DNA of 64,000 bases from assembly GCF_029227915.1 (NCBI RefSeq), contig NC_079875.1, positions 12,645,001-12,709,000 on the forward strand, written 5' to 3'. The position numbers were made by a program, and so were the translations under genes. Source of the DNA: Hydractinia symbiolongicarpus. Its lineage: Eukaryota > Cnidaria > Hydrozoa > Anthoathecata > Hydractiniidae. Of this stretch, positions 1 to 9,825 are shown piece after piece. The notes under the pieces were generated by a model. The model was given only the letters and a program-made list of their open reading frames with translations, was not told the DNA's origin and did no database searches. The stretch's first letter is position 1. Each line of letters starts with the position of its first letter.

Positions 1-78
1 AACTGTTATTACATCGAGGAATCAGCATATTTATGATTCGTAGCACAGACTAAGAGAATGTCTATATTTGTATTTTAG

Positions 79-3000
79 TATGTCCTCGAATACAGTGCAA
101 GCCATGCCGTTATGGTTACATGAAAGATAGTAAAGGTTGCCAAACTTGTCAATGTAGACCACGAGGTAAAATTCTTTAATACTTTCATCAAATCATGTAT
201 TTTCTCATGAATCAAAATTACTTAACAAAGACTAGTAGTAATAATTCTGAACATGATATCTATAACAATTTAATGTGCTTTTATATAAAGAAAATATATG
301 GAATGCTTGTAAATCGCTATCTGACTTTAGTTTGTCCTTTGAGACGTTGTTTGCGACCTTGTCCAAATGGTTATGTAACAGATCGGAATGGCTGCAATAC
401 GTGCATTTGCAAACGAAATGGTAGGCAGTATGCTTTTAACCACAATTTTTTCTTGTTACATTGCAAGTAATATTTATCCTTGTCCCTTTGTATCAAGGAC
501 CTGTAATTAACTCTATTTTGCAATCTTTAAGAATAGCTAAGTAAACACAATTTTTTTTGTTTTCTGGCGTCCTGATAAAAATGCAATTTCATTTTATTAT
601 TAGAATGTCCTCAAGTATTGTGTAAACGACATTGCAGATATGGATTTGCTAAAAATGCTCAAGGTTGCCAGACGTGCACTTGCTTACCAAGAGGTATATA
701 AATTGCATTGATCTCTAAGTGTTATTAAATCGAGGGATCGGTATATTTATGATTCATAGCACAGACTAAGTGAATGTCCATACATGTATTTTAGTATGTC
801 CTCGAATACAATGAAAACCATGTCGTTATGGTTACATGAAAAGTTTTGATGGCTGAGAAACTTTTATCAGTATTAGTATTGTAGTTAGAATATGTGACCA
901 GAAACTGGTCACAAGCAGTCAATGCGTAAACGGAGGCAGTTATGTAACTCAAGAAATCACAATAGTAACTTAAGCCAGTGGGAAATATTTGAGTTCGATA
1001 CCTCGTTAAAAAACAAAAAACTTAAAACTTAAAATCAATTTTGAATGCAAAGCTCGCTTAAACGGATATGTATGATGGAAAGATGCTTGTGAAACATGTT
1101 AATGCACAAAAGAACTAACTTTTATTCTGCTCCGGTAAAATGAAAAAAGTTAACCACCTATTATAGTCTTATATAGAAATCTCGTTTCTCAGTTTTTTCA
1201 AAACATCTTCAGTTGTTTAAATGTTTCTAAGTATTGTATAAACGAAATTGCAGCTATGGATCTTTAAAAATATGCAGTGTAATGTTGTCAAAAGGTGTAC
1301 AAACTACGTTGTGCTTTGATATGCGAAATAAATTGTTTAGTAGTTCTTTTCATCAAGATCTTTTTTAAAGACCTCAAGAAACGCCTACATCTTTTTTTAG
1401 CATGTCCTTTGCTCAAGTGCAAACCATGTCGTTATGGTTACATGAAAGATAGTAATGGTTGCCAAACTTGTCAATGTAGACCACGAGGAGGTAAATTTCT
1501 TTAATATTTTTATCTAGTTGATGTAATTTCTCATGAATTAATATTATCCAACGAAGGCTAATTTTAATAATTCTGAACATGATATCCATAACAATTTAAT
1601 CTGTTTTTATATAAAGAAAATATATAGCATGCTCGTATCTGACTTTAGTTTGTCCTTTGAGACGTTGTTTGCGACCTTGTCCAAATGGCTATCTGACAGA
1701 TCGAAATGGATGCAATACGTGCATTTGTAAAAGGAAAGGTAGGGTATCCATTTAAAACCCAACCACTAGGCAATTTCATTAGTACTACTATTGTTTTTAA
1801 AATATCCTATTGCAAATTAGTCAATAAAAAGATAAGTGCTGACAGGTGTGCGTCTGCATGCCTTTTAGCATGTCCTTTACTCAAGTGCAAACCTTGTCTT
1901 CTTGGCTACATGAACGATAGAAATGGCTGTCAAACTTGTCAATGTAGACTACGACGTAAGTTAATTGGAAAATCTTTTTTTATTATCGGAGACTCTTATA
2001 GCCTGTTTTATTTGTTATAGTTTTGACAATACTAGAAATATTTAGATATCAATGAGCTAAAATTAATGTTCTTTACTCGTCAGAAATATACCTTAAGGGA
2101 ACTTATTTTGGCGGGAACTAATTTTGGCGGACGAAGGAAATCTAAAAAAAATTTAATTTTGGCGGGAACTAATTTTGGCGGATCAACGAAATTTTTAATT
2201 TTGGCGGGAACTTATTTTGGCGGGTGGCGGTTTTTTTTAATTTTGGCGGGAACTTATTTTGGCGGGTCAGCGGATTTTTTAATTTTGGCGGGAACTAATT
2301 TTGGCGAGTGAAGGATTTTTTCAAATTTCAACGAAAATTTTCTTTGGTAAAGATGTAGAAATAAGCATTACAAAGCAAAGAATTTTAAAACAAATACTAA
2401 AAATCTACTCTTCTTCATCGTCTATGATAATGTCAAATGCATTCCGACTAAAGTCTATGTCATCCTCGTCACGCGTGTACTCCTCTTCTTTGTCATCGTC
2501 ATTTTCGACTCGCACGTTGATGAAGCTATCCTTTAATAAATCTGGCGCATTGATTATGTCGGTTATGGGCTGAGTAATTACACTATTGCTTTCTGGCAGC
2601 GGTGATAGATCTTGAAAAGGGTCAAGGGATTCAAGTGAAGTGGATCCCATGCGAACTGCGTCGTAAATTCCAGATGCTTTCCACCCATTCAAAACGACTT
2701 CACGGCCATCTGCCGAAGTGATATGGTTATAAAACTGGAGGAGCCAACTTGCATGAAGAGGCTTGATGGTGGTCAGCTTTAATTGAATATTTATATCTTC
2801 GATCTTTTTGTTAAGGGATAGCTCTTTCTCGATCTGTTTTGAATACCATTCAGTGAACAAATTTCTCATGAATTGCTTGCAATGATTATTCACAGTAAGA
2901 TCCAAGGGCTGGAATATATGTGTCATGTTACTTGGAACCAAAACCAGGAAGATGTTGTTCTTCTTCAGCAATTCGGTAACTTCCTCAGTAATTTGTCCTC

Positions 3001-6000
3001 GAAAGACATCGAATATTAGAAGAGCAGCTTGCTTTGGGTTATTTAACTTCTTCCTCTGGTCTTCAACGTGCTTTAGAACGATCTCTTTGATGACTTTGAT
3101 GGATTCTTGTGTATTGCTGTAGTGTTTGGGATTAACGCTTAGTGAGAACGATTCGGGGAATTCAAACTTTGGGAGGCTTTGATTTGTTTTCCCCCCATAT
3201 ATCAGTTGCATTGGCAGAAAAGAACCATCAAGCGTAATAATAAAGGTACCAGTAAGGCATCTTTTGTCGGAAGATCCAACGATAGGGACGGACGATGAAC
3301 CCTTTTTCGCCATGGTGTGATTCATTCTTGGAACAAACTTAAGAGGTGTCTGGTCCAGATTCATAACAAGTTGGTGAGGGATGCTGTGTTGTTCGATGGT
3401 CGAAACAATATCGTGAAGAAATAGTAATTCGCACTCCTTTTTGGCTCCTTCAGTGATTTCAACTTTGGAGGTCGTTTTCATTCTTTTCTTGAAACCCATT
3501 CTCTTGAAGAGGCTTTTTGCCCAACTGTTATCAATTTTAATATGCCCCAACTCAAATTGAGGGTTTCGTGATATTAGAGCTTTCGCTGCAGCGGTTGCAA
3601 CTGTTCTTGAAACAACACCTCCTCGATTTCTCAGTGCAATTAAAAATCTTTGTACCATCTCATCTAGACTGCCAAGGAACAGAGGTCTACCGCGTTTCAA
3701 AGGAACAAATTTGGTTACCACGCTACGTTTTTCTCGGGTTGAATCTTTCAGCTCTTTTTTGTAAAGATTGCCAAATCTTCGAGCTGTACTCTCACTTAAC
3801 GGCCTGTCTTTGGTTTGAAACTTTGTGATTGCAGCCGCACCACCATGAATCGCAACATATTTTCCGATATCAAATCTTTCTTTTTCTGACCAACGGTTGT
3901 ATGATTTTTTGCCACTGGATTTAACATTTTCAGTCGCGTCTGTAACAGCTTCGTAGTCTAACGAACCAAGGGATGATTCTTGCTGGAAGTCAGTTGGTTG
4001 TGGGCCTAAAATGAATAAAACGAACCACTATGTAATTGCGAATTTTGACCAAAAATTAAAAATTTTCAAACAAAGAAAGAAACTTCTTCGCAGGTAGGTA
4101 TAACAAAAAAAAACATCAAAGAGAAATACTTACTTTGTTCCCTAGAACTGTTTGAAGGTGTTTCGTCTGAAGTTTTTTCCTTTTCAGCGGCCCTTTGTTG
4201 AGCTTCTTTCTCTTGTAATTTAGCTAACTTCCTGATGTAAGACATTTTGAAAGCCGGGAGATAAAAAAGGAAACGTAAGTTATCTGTATCCTGTATATTT
4301 ACTCGAACATAAACATTCCATTCACTTGGCCTATATTTACACTAAAAATCGAACAAAAACATTCTTTTTTTCTTGGCTAAGGCCCGTTTAGACTACCCAA
4401 TCGAACAAAAACATTCTTTTTTTCTTCGCTAAGGCCCGTTTAGACTAACCAATCGAACAAAAACATTCTATTTAATTGGGAAAGTTCGGTCTACACTGAC
4501 AAATAGAACAAAAACGTTCTATTTTCATGCTAGGCAATTAAAAAATCGATCGATTGACATTTTTGTTTTTCATCAGAGCTAGAAAAGAAAAGACGTCCAT
4601 ATGGCTTACAACAAGACGTTCGAGTTTACAGCTGCTGTCAGAGGATTCCATTATTATAAAACTTATTGGAAACCTGAGGAAAATCAATCACTGGACTGCT
4701 TTCATGAGAACAACAATGTTTTCGATAGATTTGCAATCAAAGTTTGTGAATTCGGAAATGACAAACCAGTTGGCCATTTACCCAAAGAAATCTCAAGGGT
4801 TACAAAATTTCTTCTGGACAGAGGAGCGTCTATGAAATCCACGTTGACAAGTGTACACTATCGAAGATCACCTCTCGTTCAAGGAGGCTTGGAGATCCCC
4901 TGTAAAATAACTGTTACTTTACCAGGGACAGTAAACAATCTTTTGGTTCTTGCAAGATACCAACAACTTGTAGAAGCCTTGTATACAGAGCCGAAAGAGG
5001 AATTGATTCTTGGTTCGTTCTTACATATTGCAGTTATTTTAGATGTCGTGGTTCCAACCGAAGAGAGACCAAAGCGTAAAAAAAATACAGCCAAAAGCCA
5101 AAGCAAAGAGACGAAAAAGCAAAAAGATATTCGAAACTTTTTTGGAAACACCTCAGCTGCACCAGCCCCAAAAAGGCAAAAAGTTAACAACAAACCTAAA
5201 AAGTCGTCACCATCGTCAAGCAAGGACTTAGAAATCATAAATATTGATTAAAAATTATCTTGTATTAGAGGTTTATTATGACATAATATTTCTAGCGCAA
5301 AGGTATATTTCTAAAAGATATAAAAAATTGAAAAAAAGTTGATTTTTGTCGATTTTTTAAGGGGAACTTATTTTGGCGGATCAACGAAATTTTTAATTTT
5401 GGCGGGAACTTATTTTGGCGGGTGGCGATTTTTTTTAATTTTGGCGGGAACTAATTTTGGCGGGTGAGTAAAATATTTAATTTTGGCGGGAACTAATTTT
5501 GGCGGATTTTGCCCCAATCCGCCAAATCCGCCAAAATTAGTTCCCGCCAAAATAAGTTCCCTTAAGGTAGTTAAAAAGTTTTATATGAGATGGCTTTGCA
5601 CAAAAATCAATTTGGGCAAATTATACTCCAGCTCGACATGCGCAAATGGATGCTAGCAATAAGATATCTTATTTCATCTTAAATTATTTATTGCGCTAAC
5701 GATAGTTTGCTCGAAACAGTATAATTCTTTGCACATTATATCATCTAAAACACTAGACAAAATATATTTTGCAAAACGTAGTGTTTCGCCATTTGACAAA
5801 ACGGGTAACCAATCATATGGCCAGTTCTTTGCAGCAGTCGGATTTCAAAAGTTTTAAATTTGCAGAGATGTAGGCTAATTAATTGAAGTCAAAAATAATG
5901 GAATAACCTAAAATCATAGGTTTGCTGTGAAAAACAACTGGACTTAAAAAGTCCGGAGTCCGCTCTACTTATATATAAACTGCTTTCCCAATTGCTCGTG

Positions 6001-6265
6001 GGTATACGAACTTCGAAATTCAGCCGGGCTTTGCATGTCTTGGATTGTAGACGGAAGGCTATCATCTTATTTGCTAAAAGGATCAGTATTTGCTATAGCT
6101 TGAAAAGTGTCCATAGAAGGATGGGTCCTATTTTTACGTTGAAAATGATTGCAACCCAAAGTATTTCTTCTAGGTTGCCCAACCCCATTGTGCAGATACA
6201 GATGTCCTATGGGATATGCAAAAACTGAAGACGGATGTCCAACATGCTCTTGTCTTAGACACTGA
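79..6265 (+). CDS. Antistasin-domain protein, 3' part of a multi-exon gene (5' end outside window)
   Basis: Eight exons, each encoding one antistasin-like domain: 79-165, 331-420, 604-693, 1401-1490, 1649-1738, 1869-1955 and a last exon 6174-6265; 87-92 nt each. All lie between AG acceptors and GT donors and all introns are phase 1, so domains can be added or lost without changing frame. Each exon reads as C-P-x(3)-C-x(2-3)-C-x(2)-G-[YF]-x(4-5)-G-C-x(2)-C-x-C, the six-cysteine antistasin/hirustasin pattern, known in leech and Hydra proteins; many members are secreted serine-protease inhibitors. The last exon keeps the pattern (CPTPLC...GCPTCSC) and stops at TGA 6263-6265. The long intron before it (1956-6173) holds a DNA transposon. 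No start, signal peptide or promoter is in the window. The domain call is firm; inhibitor activity and joining of all exons into one mRNA are inference. (Seven exons are listed; the eighth domain copy at 795 is broken and given separately.). Confidence 0.8.
795..870 (+). pseudogene. Broken copy of an antistasin exon
   Basis: Follows a TATTTTAG acceptor and matches the exon at 79-165 closely for its first ~50 bases (C-P-R-I-Q), but a TGA falls where the third cysteine codon region begins, and similarity fades before the GCxxCxC end. The ~80 bases upstream (713-794) also match 1-78, so exon and intron were copied together. Inclusion in an mRNA would truncate the protein. Confidence 0.7.
1040..1300 (+). 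pseudogene. Two decayed antistasin exon remnants
   Basis: Around 1041-1110 the DNA still resembles an antistasin exon (G-Y-[MV] region and a T-C-x-C-x-C-like end) but is out of frame. Around 1218-1300 it resembles the exon at 604-693 (S-I-V-x-T-K-L-Q-L-W-like reading with several substitutions, a stop and indels). Neither has a usable reading frame. They look like older rounds of the same exon duplication. Confidence 0.5.
2091..2311 (+). repeat. Left TIR and subterminal array of TTTTGGCGGGAACT repeats
   Basis: Five copies of TTTTGGCGGGAACT(A/T), each followed by a second TTTTGGCGG half, are spaced 40-50 bp apart between 2105 and 2311. The array translates openly, but only because of its repeats; it is not a gene. 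Subterminal repeats of this kind are usually transposase binding sites. The core TTTTGGCGGGAA also fits the E2F consensus. Confidence 0.85.
2405..4245 (-). CDS. DDE (pogo/jerky-type) transposase, two exons, complete
   Basis: Exon 1 is 4245-4134 (ATG, starts M-S-Y-I-R-K-L) and exon 2 is 4005-2405, joined in phase by a GT-AG intron; total 1713 nt, 570 aa. An acidic, coiled N-terminus is followed by a psq-like helix-turn-helix (Y-N-R-W-S-E-K-E-R-F... about residues 60-115), then a CENP-B-type second DNA-binding region ending W-A-K-S-L-F-K-R-M-G-F (about 140-210). The catalytic core follows, with D255 in NLDQTPLKF, D370 in LLIFDVFRGQ and D406 in FQPLDLTVN, a DD35D-like spacing. The C-terminus is strongly acidic. 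No internal stop, so it may be active. It shares its 5' region with the divergent HIRAN gene. Family: DDE_1 endonucleases (pogo, Tigger, jerky, CENP-B); cut-and-paste transposition is inferred from the family. Confidence 0.88.
4246..4600. promoter_or_regulatory. Shared 5' region between divergent transposase and HIRAN genes, with ~52-bp tandem repeat
   Basis: The two start codons face away from each other across 355 bp. Within it, AATCGAACAAAAACATTCT occurs at about 4347, 4399 and 4451, with a variant (AAATAGAACAAAAACGTTCT) at 4501; the spacing is 50-52 bp and the interspersed AAGGCCCGTTTAGACTA is shared by the first copies. No TATA box is obvious. A bidirectional promoter is inferred from position. 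Confidence 0.55.
4601..5251 (+). CDS. Transposon-borne HIRAN-domain protein with PIP-box motif
   Basis: Single-exon ORF of 216 aa. Residues about 7-120 form a HIRAN domain: FEFTAAVRGFHYYK, then C-x-H-E-x(2)-N-x-F-D-x-F-A-I-K, then V-G-H-L-P-x-E-I-S-R and SPLVQGGLEIPC. HIRAN domains are known in HLTF/Rad5 DNA translocases, where they bind 3' single-stranded DNA ends at stalled forks. Here the domain stands alone, with no Snf2 helicase or RING. The tail is basic (PKRKK 157-161, PKRQK 190-194) and holds QKDIRNFF at 174-181, a full Q-x-x-I-x-x-F-F PCNA-interacting motif. It lies inside the transposon, divergent from the transposase. A nuclear, DNA-end- and PCNA-binding accessory role is inference; the domain and motif are visible. 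Confidence 0.85.
   Translation: MAYNKTFEFTAAVRGFHYYKTYWKPEENQSLDCFHENNNVFDRFAIKVCEFGNDKPVGHLPKEISRVTKFLLDRGASMKSTLTSVHYRRSPLVQGGLEIPCKITVTLPGTVNNLLVLARYQQLVEALYTEPKEELILGSFLHIAVILDVVVPTEERPKRKKNTAKSQSKETKKQKDIRNFFGNTSAAPAPKRQKVNNKPKKSSPSSSKDLEIINID
5361..5567 (-). repeat. Right subterminal array and TIR
   Basis: A leading GGGAACTTATTTTGGCGGA unit, then three + oriented TTTTGGCGGGAACT units, then the terminal inverted unit (TTAGTTCCCGCCAAAATAAG) and the end GTTCCCTTAAGG. The inner units have the same orientation as the left array; only the outermost ~41 bp is inverted. Confidence 0.85.
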
Positions 6266-6499
6266 CAGGTAAAAATGGTAACCTTTTATTCAGAGCAGTA
6301 AAATGTACCTTGTTTTTGTTCATGGTAAGATCGCTTACTTGGCCCCTAAAAATCTTGACTGTCACCAGTGAATATTTGATGCAAGTACGATTTTAATTGT
6401 CACAATTATTTAATGTCACAATGACGAATTGATTCTTTGATATGCGCAGTCTATTTTTAGTTTACATATTTAAAGTGATAACTACTTATAAACTGACAA

Positions 6500-7150
6500 C
6501 TAAGCAAAAAGTTAGCAAAAAGACCACGGTTAATTCTTGTTTTTACTGCAATTATAATTCAAATAATGAAGTAGATCCAGCTATAAAACGGTTTTAAAAT
6601 GAAAAAATTACAACCAGTTTCAAATTGACAAGGGTTGCCATTTTTTTAGAGAACAAATTTAAAGAGATTTGAAGATTTTTAATGAGACTCCTGAACAATT
6701 TTTGGTGATATTTTCATAAAAAATATTAAGGAGATTTGAGGAAATTTTTGTATTTTTCCAATGAAATTGAAGAGATTTCAGTTGATTTTTATTACAATAA
6801 GGTCGATGTTGTACTGGACAAAACCAGAGATTATAACTTCTTGAATTTTACCTTTTACCTTTCTCCTTTAGGTTATTCTTCCCTTAACTGCAGGTTACAG
6901 AAGAAAGAAATGACGTGGAAATAAAAATGATTTTGTAACAAGTTGTAATTTTTTTACTGCAAGTGCAATGCCTTTTGAACCATTTTGAGCATAATGAACA
7001 CATTTCATGAAGTAATGCTTGGGACTAACTGATCCAAAATTACTATTTAATTTCAAGTGCTTGCTCGAGGAATAATATTTTAAGAACGATACTGCAATGG
7101 CAACACCCAGTTGGTCATTGTACCTACTGAATTCTTTATTAAACAACAAA
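6500..7150. repeat. Dispersed repeat also present at 43250-43870
   Basis: Blocks such as GGAGATTTGAGGAAATTTTTG, AAATTGAAGAGATTT and AATGACGT...GATTTTGTAA...TTTTTACTGCAA occur here and at 43250-43870 with moderate divergence, in a different order. No ORF. Likely an old non-autonomous element; class unknown. Confidence 0.5.
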
Positions 7151-8839
7151 TTGATAGTGGGAGTGGTTACATGTGCGCATATAGCTCTGCTCGACTTCTA
7201 ACATCCTTGCCTATTTTATAAAGGCCTTTAACGGTTATCCTCTGTGTATATAGCTACCAAGTTATTTGCTGAAGAATCAATTATCTACAAATTTTATTTT
7301 TCTTGTATTGTCAATAATTCTGCTGCAAACCTTTTCCTCCTTAGACTTTATTTACTCCTGAAAGCTAATTAGTCTCCACTAAAAATCCATTCAGCAAATT
7401 CCGGAAATATCTAGTCATCCGCAAAAATATATTCCCCAAAGATTTCCTTGGCAAGTAATTTGCATCCTAGACATATAGCTACCGTAATGGATCGCTTAAC
7501 AACACATTTGTACATTATGATAATGATGATAATAATTATAAACCTATCTATACATGCCTGCATTTTCTTTTTCTAAATAAATGATTTTTACGCGCCAATA
7601 TACTGTCATATTCTAATCTACCTTGCAATACACCTTTCTCAAATTTTATAAATTATAATGATTATGACGTCATCCAAAATTTTATAATGGTTTTATGCTC
7701 CTGAGGATATTCAGATAGAATATTAAATTATCATGACAAAACTAAAGTTTTTAGACCAATATAATATTCTGGTTGGATTTTATTTAGATTTGTAGAAAAT
7801 TATTATTTTAAAAACGAGACTATTCTTAGAAGCTTGGCTATATGAAGGGTTTGACCGTAACTTTCAGCTCGCAATTGAGGCACTTAAGGAACCAAAATAT
7901 TTACAAAATTGGTAATTTGTTCTACCTTTTGATAAAGAACTTAGAGCTGAGAATCATTTTTATTCTCTACCTCTTTAATCGAGTTTGGCATAATTGGTCG
8001 GAAAAAAGTCTATTCTAAACAAATGTAATCTAACAATATTTACTTTTTTGAAATTATCGACGGATTTTTTGATGATTTGTTTGGTCTGCGAAGCTCCATA
8101 ACTGTTAATTTGCGTAAGGTATAAACAACATGCGCCACGATGAAATTCGTCTATTGGCTTTAGCTAGAAATAGACTGTTTAGGTTATGCGCAGCCATTTT
8201 AAAAATATTCCACAGGAAATTTAGCATATTTCCAGACACAACGATGGTCTTAAAGAAAAGAAGAAAAGAGCTGTAACAACAAACGCTATATCTCCTGTCA
8301 GCACAAGTAATATTAGAAAACATATTTAGGTCATCAAGAGGCTGATAGAATGTAGCTAAAAAATCGTGGCGACTATGCAAAATAAGGGCGATGGGCAGCA
8401 AAAAACCATGTTAACAACCCAATTAGAAAAAATAAATCGCCTAAAAGAGACTATTGTAGCTTATTTAGGTCAGTGTTTAGACCGTGCGAAAATGTAATTT
8501 TGAAAATTCCAAAAATTAGTTTTTTTGGTGTTGCAGGTTCAGTTTTTAAAATTTCTAATTGAAATTTTCCCACTTGATGTATAAAAAGAAGGGGAATATA
8601 TATGTACCCCAAATTTTCAAGAGCTTTCTGGGATTAGATATTCCAATAGCGCGATAATTGCAATATTATCTACTGCAAATTTTCTCCAAACAACAATGGA
8701 ATAATTTCATTCTAAAACAAAAATCATTGGATTTTCAAGCATTTTCGTCTAAAATAAACACACACTTAGACTATAAAAACCTCAATTGTCCTGTAGATGT
8801 GCAGAAATTTGAATGATTTACCTCAAACGGGAGCTTTAA
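7151..8839. other. No gene seen
   Basis: AT-rich sequence with stops in all frames. Short open stretches (for example on the - strand at 8105-8401) have no recognisable motif or splice context. I see no tRNA or repeat ends here. Confidence 0.5.
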
Positions 8840-8912
8840 GGTCCCTCCTGAAAATAATTGACATGGTAGCTATATTCGTTGTAATTAGTAAGGCTAACCA
8901 CATAATATAAAA
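8840..8912 (+). repeat. Decayed 3' end of the tRNA-derived SINE
   Basis: GGTCCCTCCTGAAAATAATTGACA... to ...AAGGCTAACCACATAATAT follows the 3' end of the SINE at 46711 (GGTCCCTCCTGGAAATAATAGACA ... GAGGCTAGCCATGTAAAATAT) with scattered substitutions. The tRNA-like head is missing, as in a 5'-truncated or rearranged copy. The sequence from 8913 to 9690 shows nothing further. Confidence 0.6.
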
Positions 8913-9690
8913 AACACTTATACTGCTACATGGTTAACGTCACACATGCTCCCATAGTTAAAAGTGTCAGATACTTCTTTCAACGTGCCAAAACTCAAGA
9001 TTATGGTTTGCAAATGTCCATTTTCTAAACAAAAGTGATGAATCCTGTAATTGATGTAGGCAGTGCACGAAATGTCATTGTTTCATTTAAAATAGGGCGA
9101 CCACTCAAAACTGCACATGCTCTAATCTTACTGTAAGTTTTATCTAAAGTAAAACAGAGTTTTTAATACATAAAATTTTGGACTTTCTCTTTTACGTTCT
9201 TAAAAGACTTTTTTCCTTTATATTATTTTAAAGTTTACCCCCGTAAACATTTTATTAATCTAAATCCACTCAATATTTGTTTGGATTTGCGAGTAAAAAT
9301 TTGTTTTCTATAATCCGTGTTTATATTTAAGATAAAAGACAAAATTTGTTTTTAGACTACTTCTTGTTTGCTCACTACGCCACACAATCTGGATTGCCAT
9401 TTTTTTAATAAGGTTAAAGTAATGTTTAAAATAACGTCGTTTTTCAAACACGTAACGTCAAAATGAAAGTCGCTTCCGACGTTTGTAAAAAAGTTGGAAA
9501 CATAGTTTCTTTGCGGATTCTGCACTACAATACAATCGGGCCAGTGCTGTTGTAGCATCACAAACTAAAAATGGATAGACACCCAAATGAAGAATCATCA
9601 ATTCTCGACGATCGTATGGCTGAAATCGTTTCCAAAACAATAACTATTCCAAATATGGAATGAAGAAAATATTTTTTGTTTTATCAGACG

Positions 9691-9825
9691 CACAATCCGG
9701 GAAAAAATAGTCCAATGATTCACAGTCCGGCGAAACACAGTCCGGTGATTCACAGTCCGGCGAAACACAGTCCGGTGATTTACAGTTCGGCTAAACACAG
9801 TCCGGTGATTCACAGCCCAGGGAAA
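9691..9825. repeat. 30-bp minisatellite, about 4.5 copies
   Basis: CACAGTCCGGCGAAACACAG + TCCGGTGATT repeats with exact 30-bp period at 9691, 9721, 9751 and 9781 plus half a copy. Each unit is two similar 15-bp halves. It is open in frame on both strands only because the period is a multiple of three; there is no sign of a gene. Confidence 0.85.

Larger units (their letters stand above)
2091..5567. mobile_element. pogo/Tigger-like DNA transposon carrying a transposase and a HIRAN-PIP protein
   Basis: The left end CCTTAAGGGAACTTATTTTG starts at 2091 and its reverse complement ends at 5567; TA dinucleotides at 2089-2090 and 5568-5569 fit a TA target duplication, as in Tc1/mariner/pogo elements. 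The terminal inverted repeat is about 41 bp. Inside, in order: a left subterminal repeat array, a - strand DDE transposase (two exons), a 355-bp shared 5' region, a + strand HIRAN gene, and a right subterminal array. Both genes are open over their whole length, so the copy is young or still under selection. It sits in an intron of the antistasin gene and leaves the flanking exons intact. Confidence 0.88.

Noticed and set aside
2066-2311. 81-codon repeat protein (LILAGTNFGG repeats) on the + strand
   Set aside because: It is the translation of the transposon's subterminal DNA repeats, whose units stay open by chance; the same DNA repeats occur inverted at the other end.
4879-5238. 119-codon ORF on the - strand
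   Set aside because: Shadow of the HIRAN gene on the other strand; its hydrophobic look comes from the antisense of Lys-rich codons.
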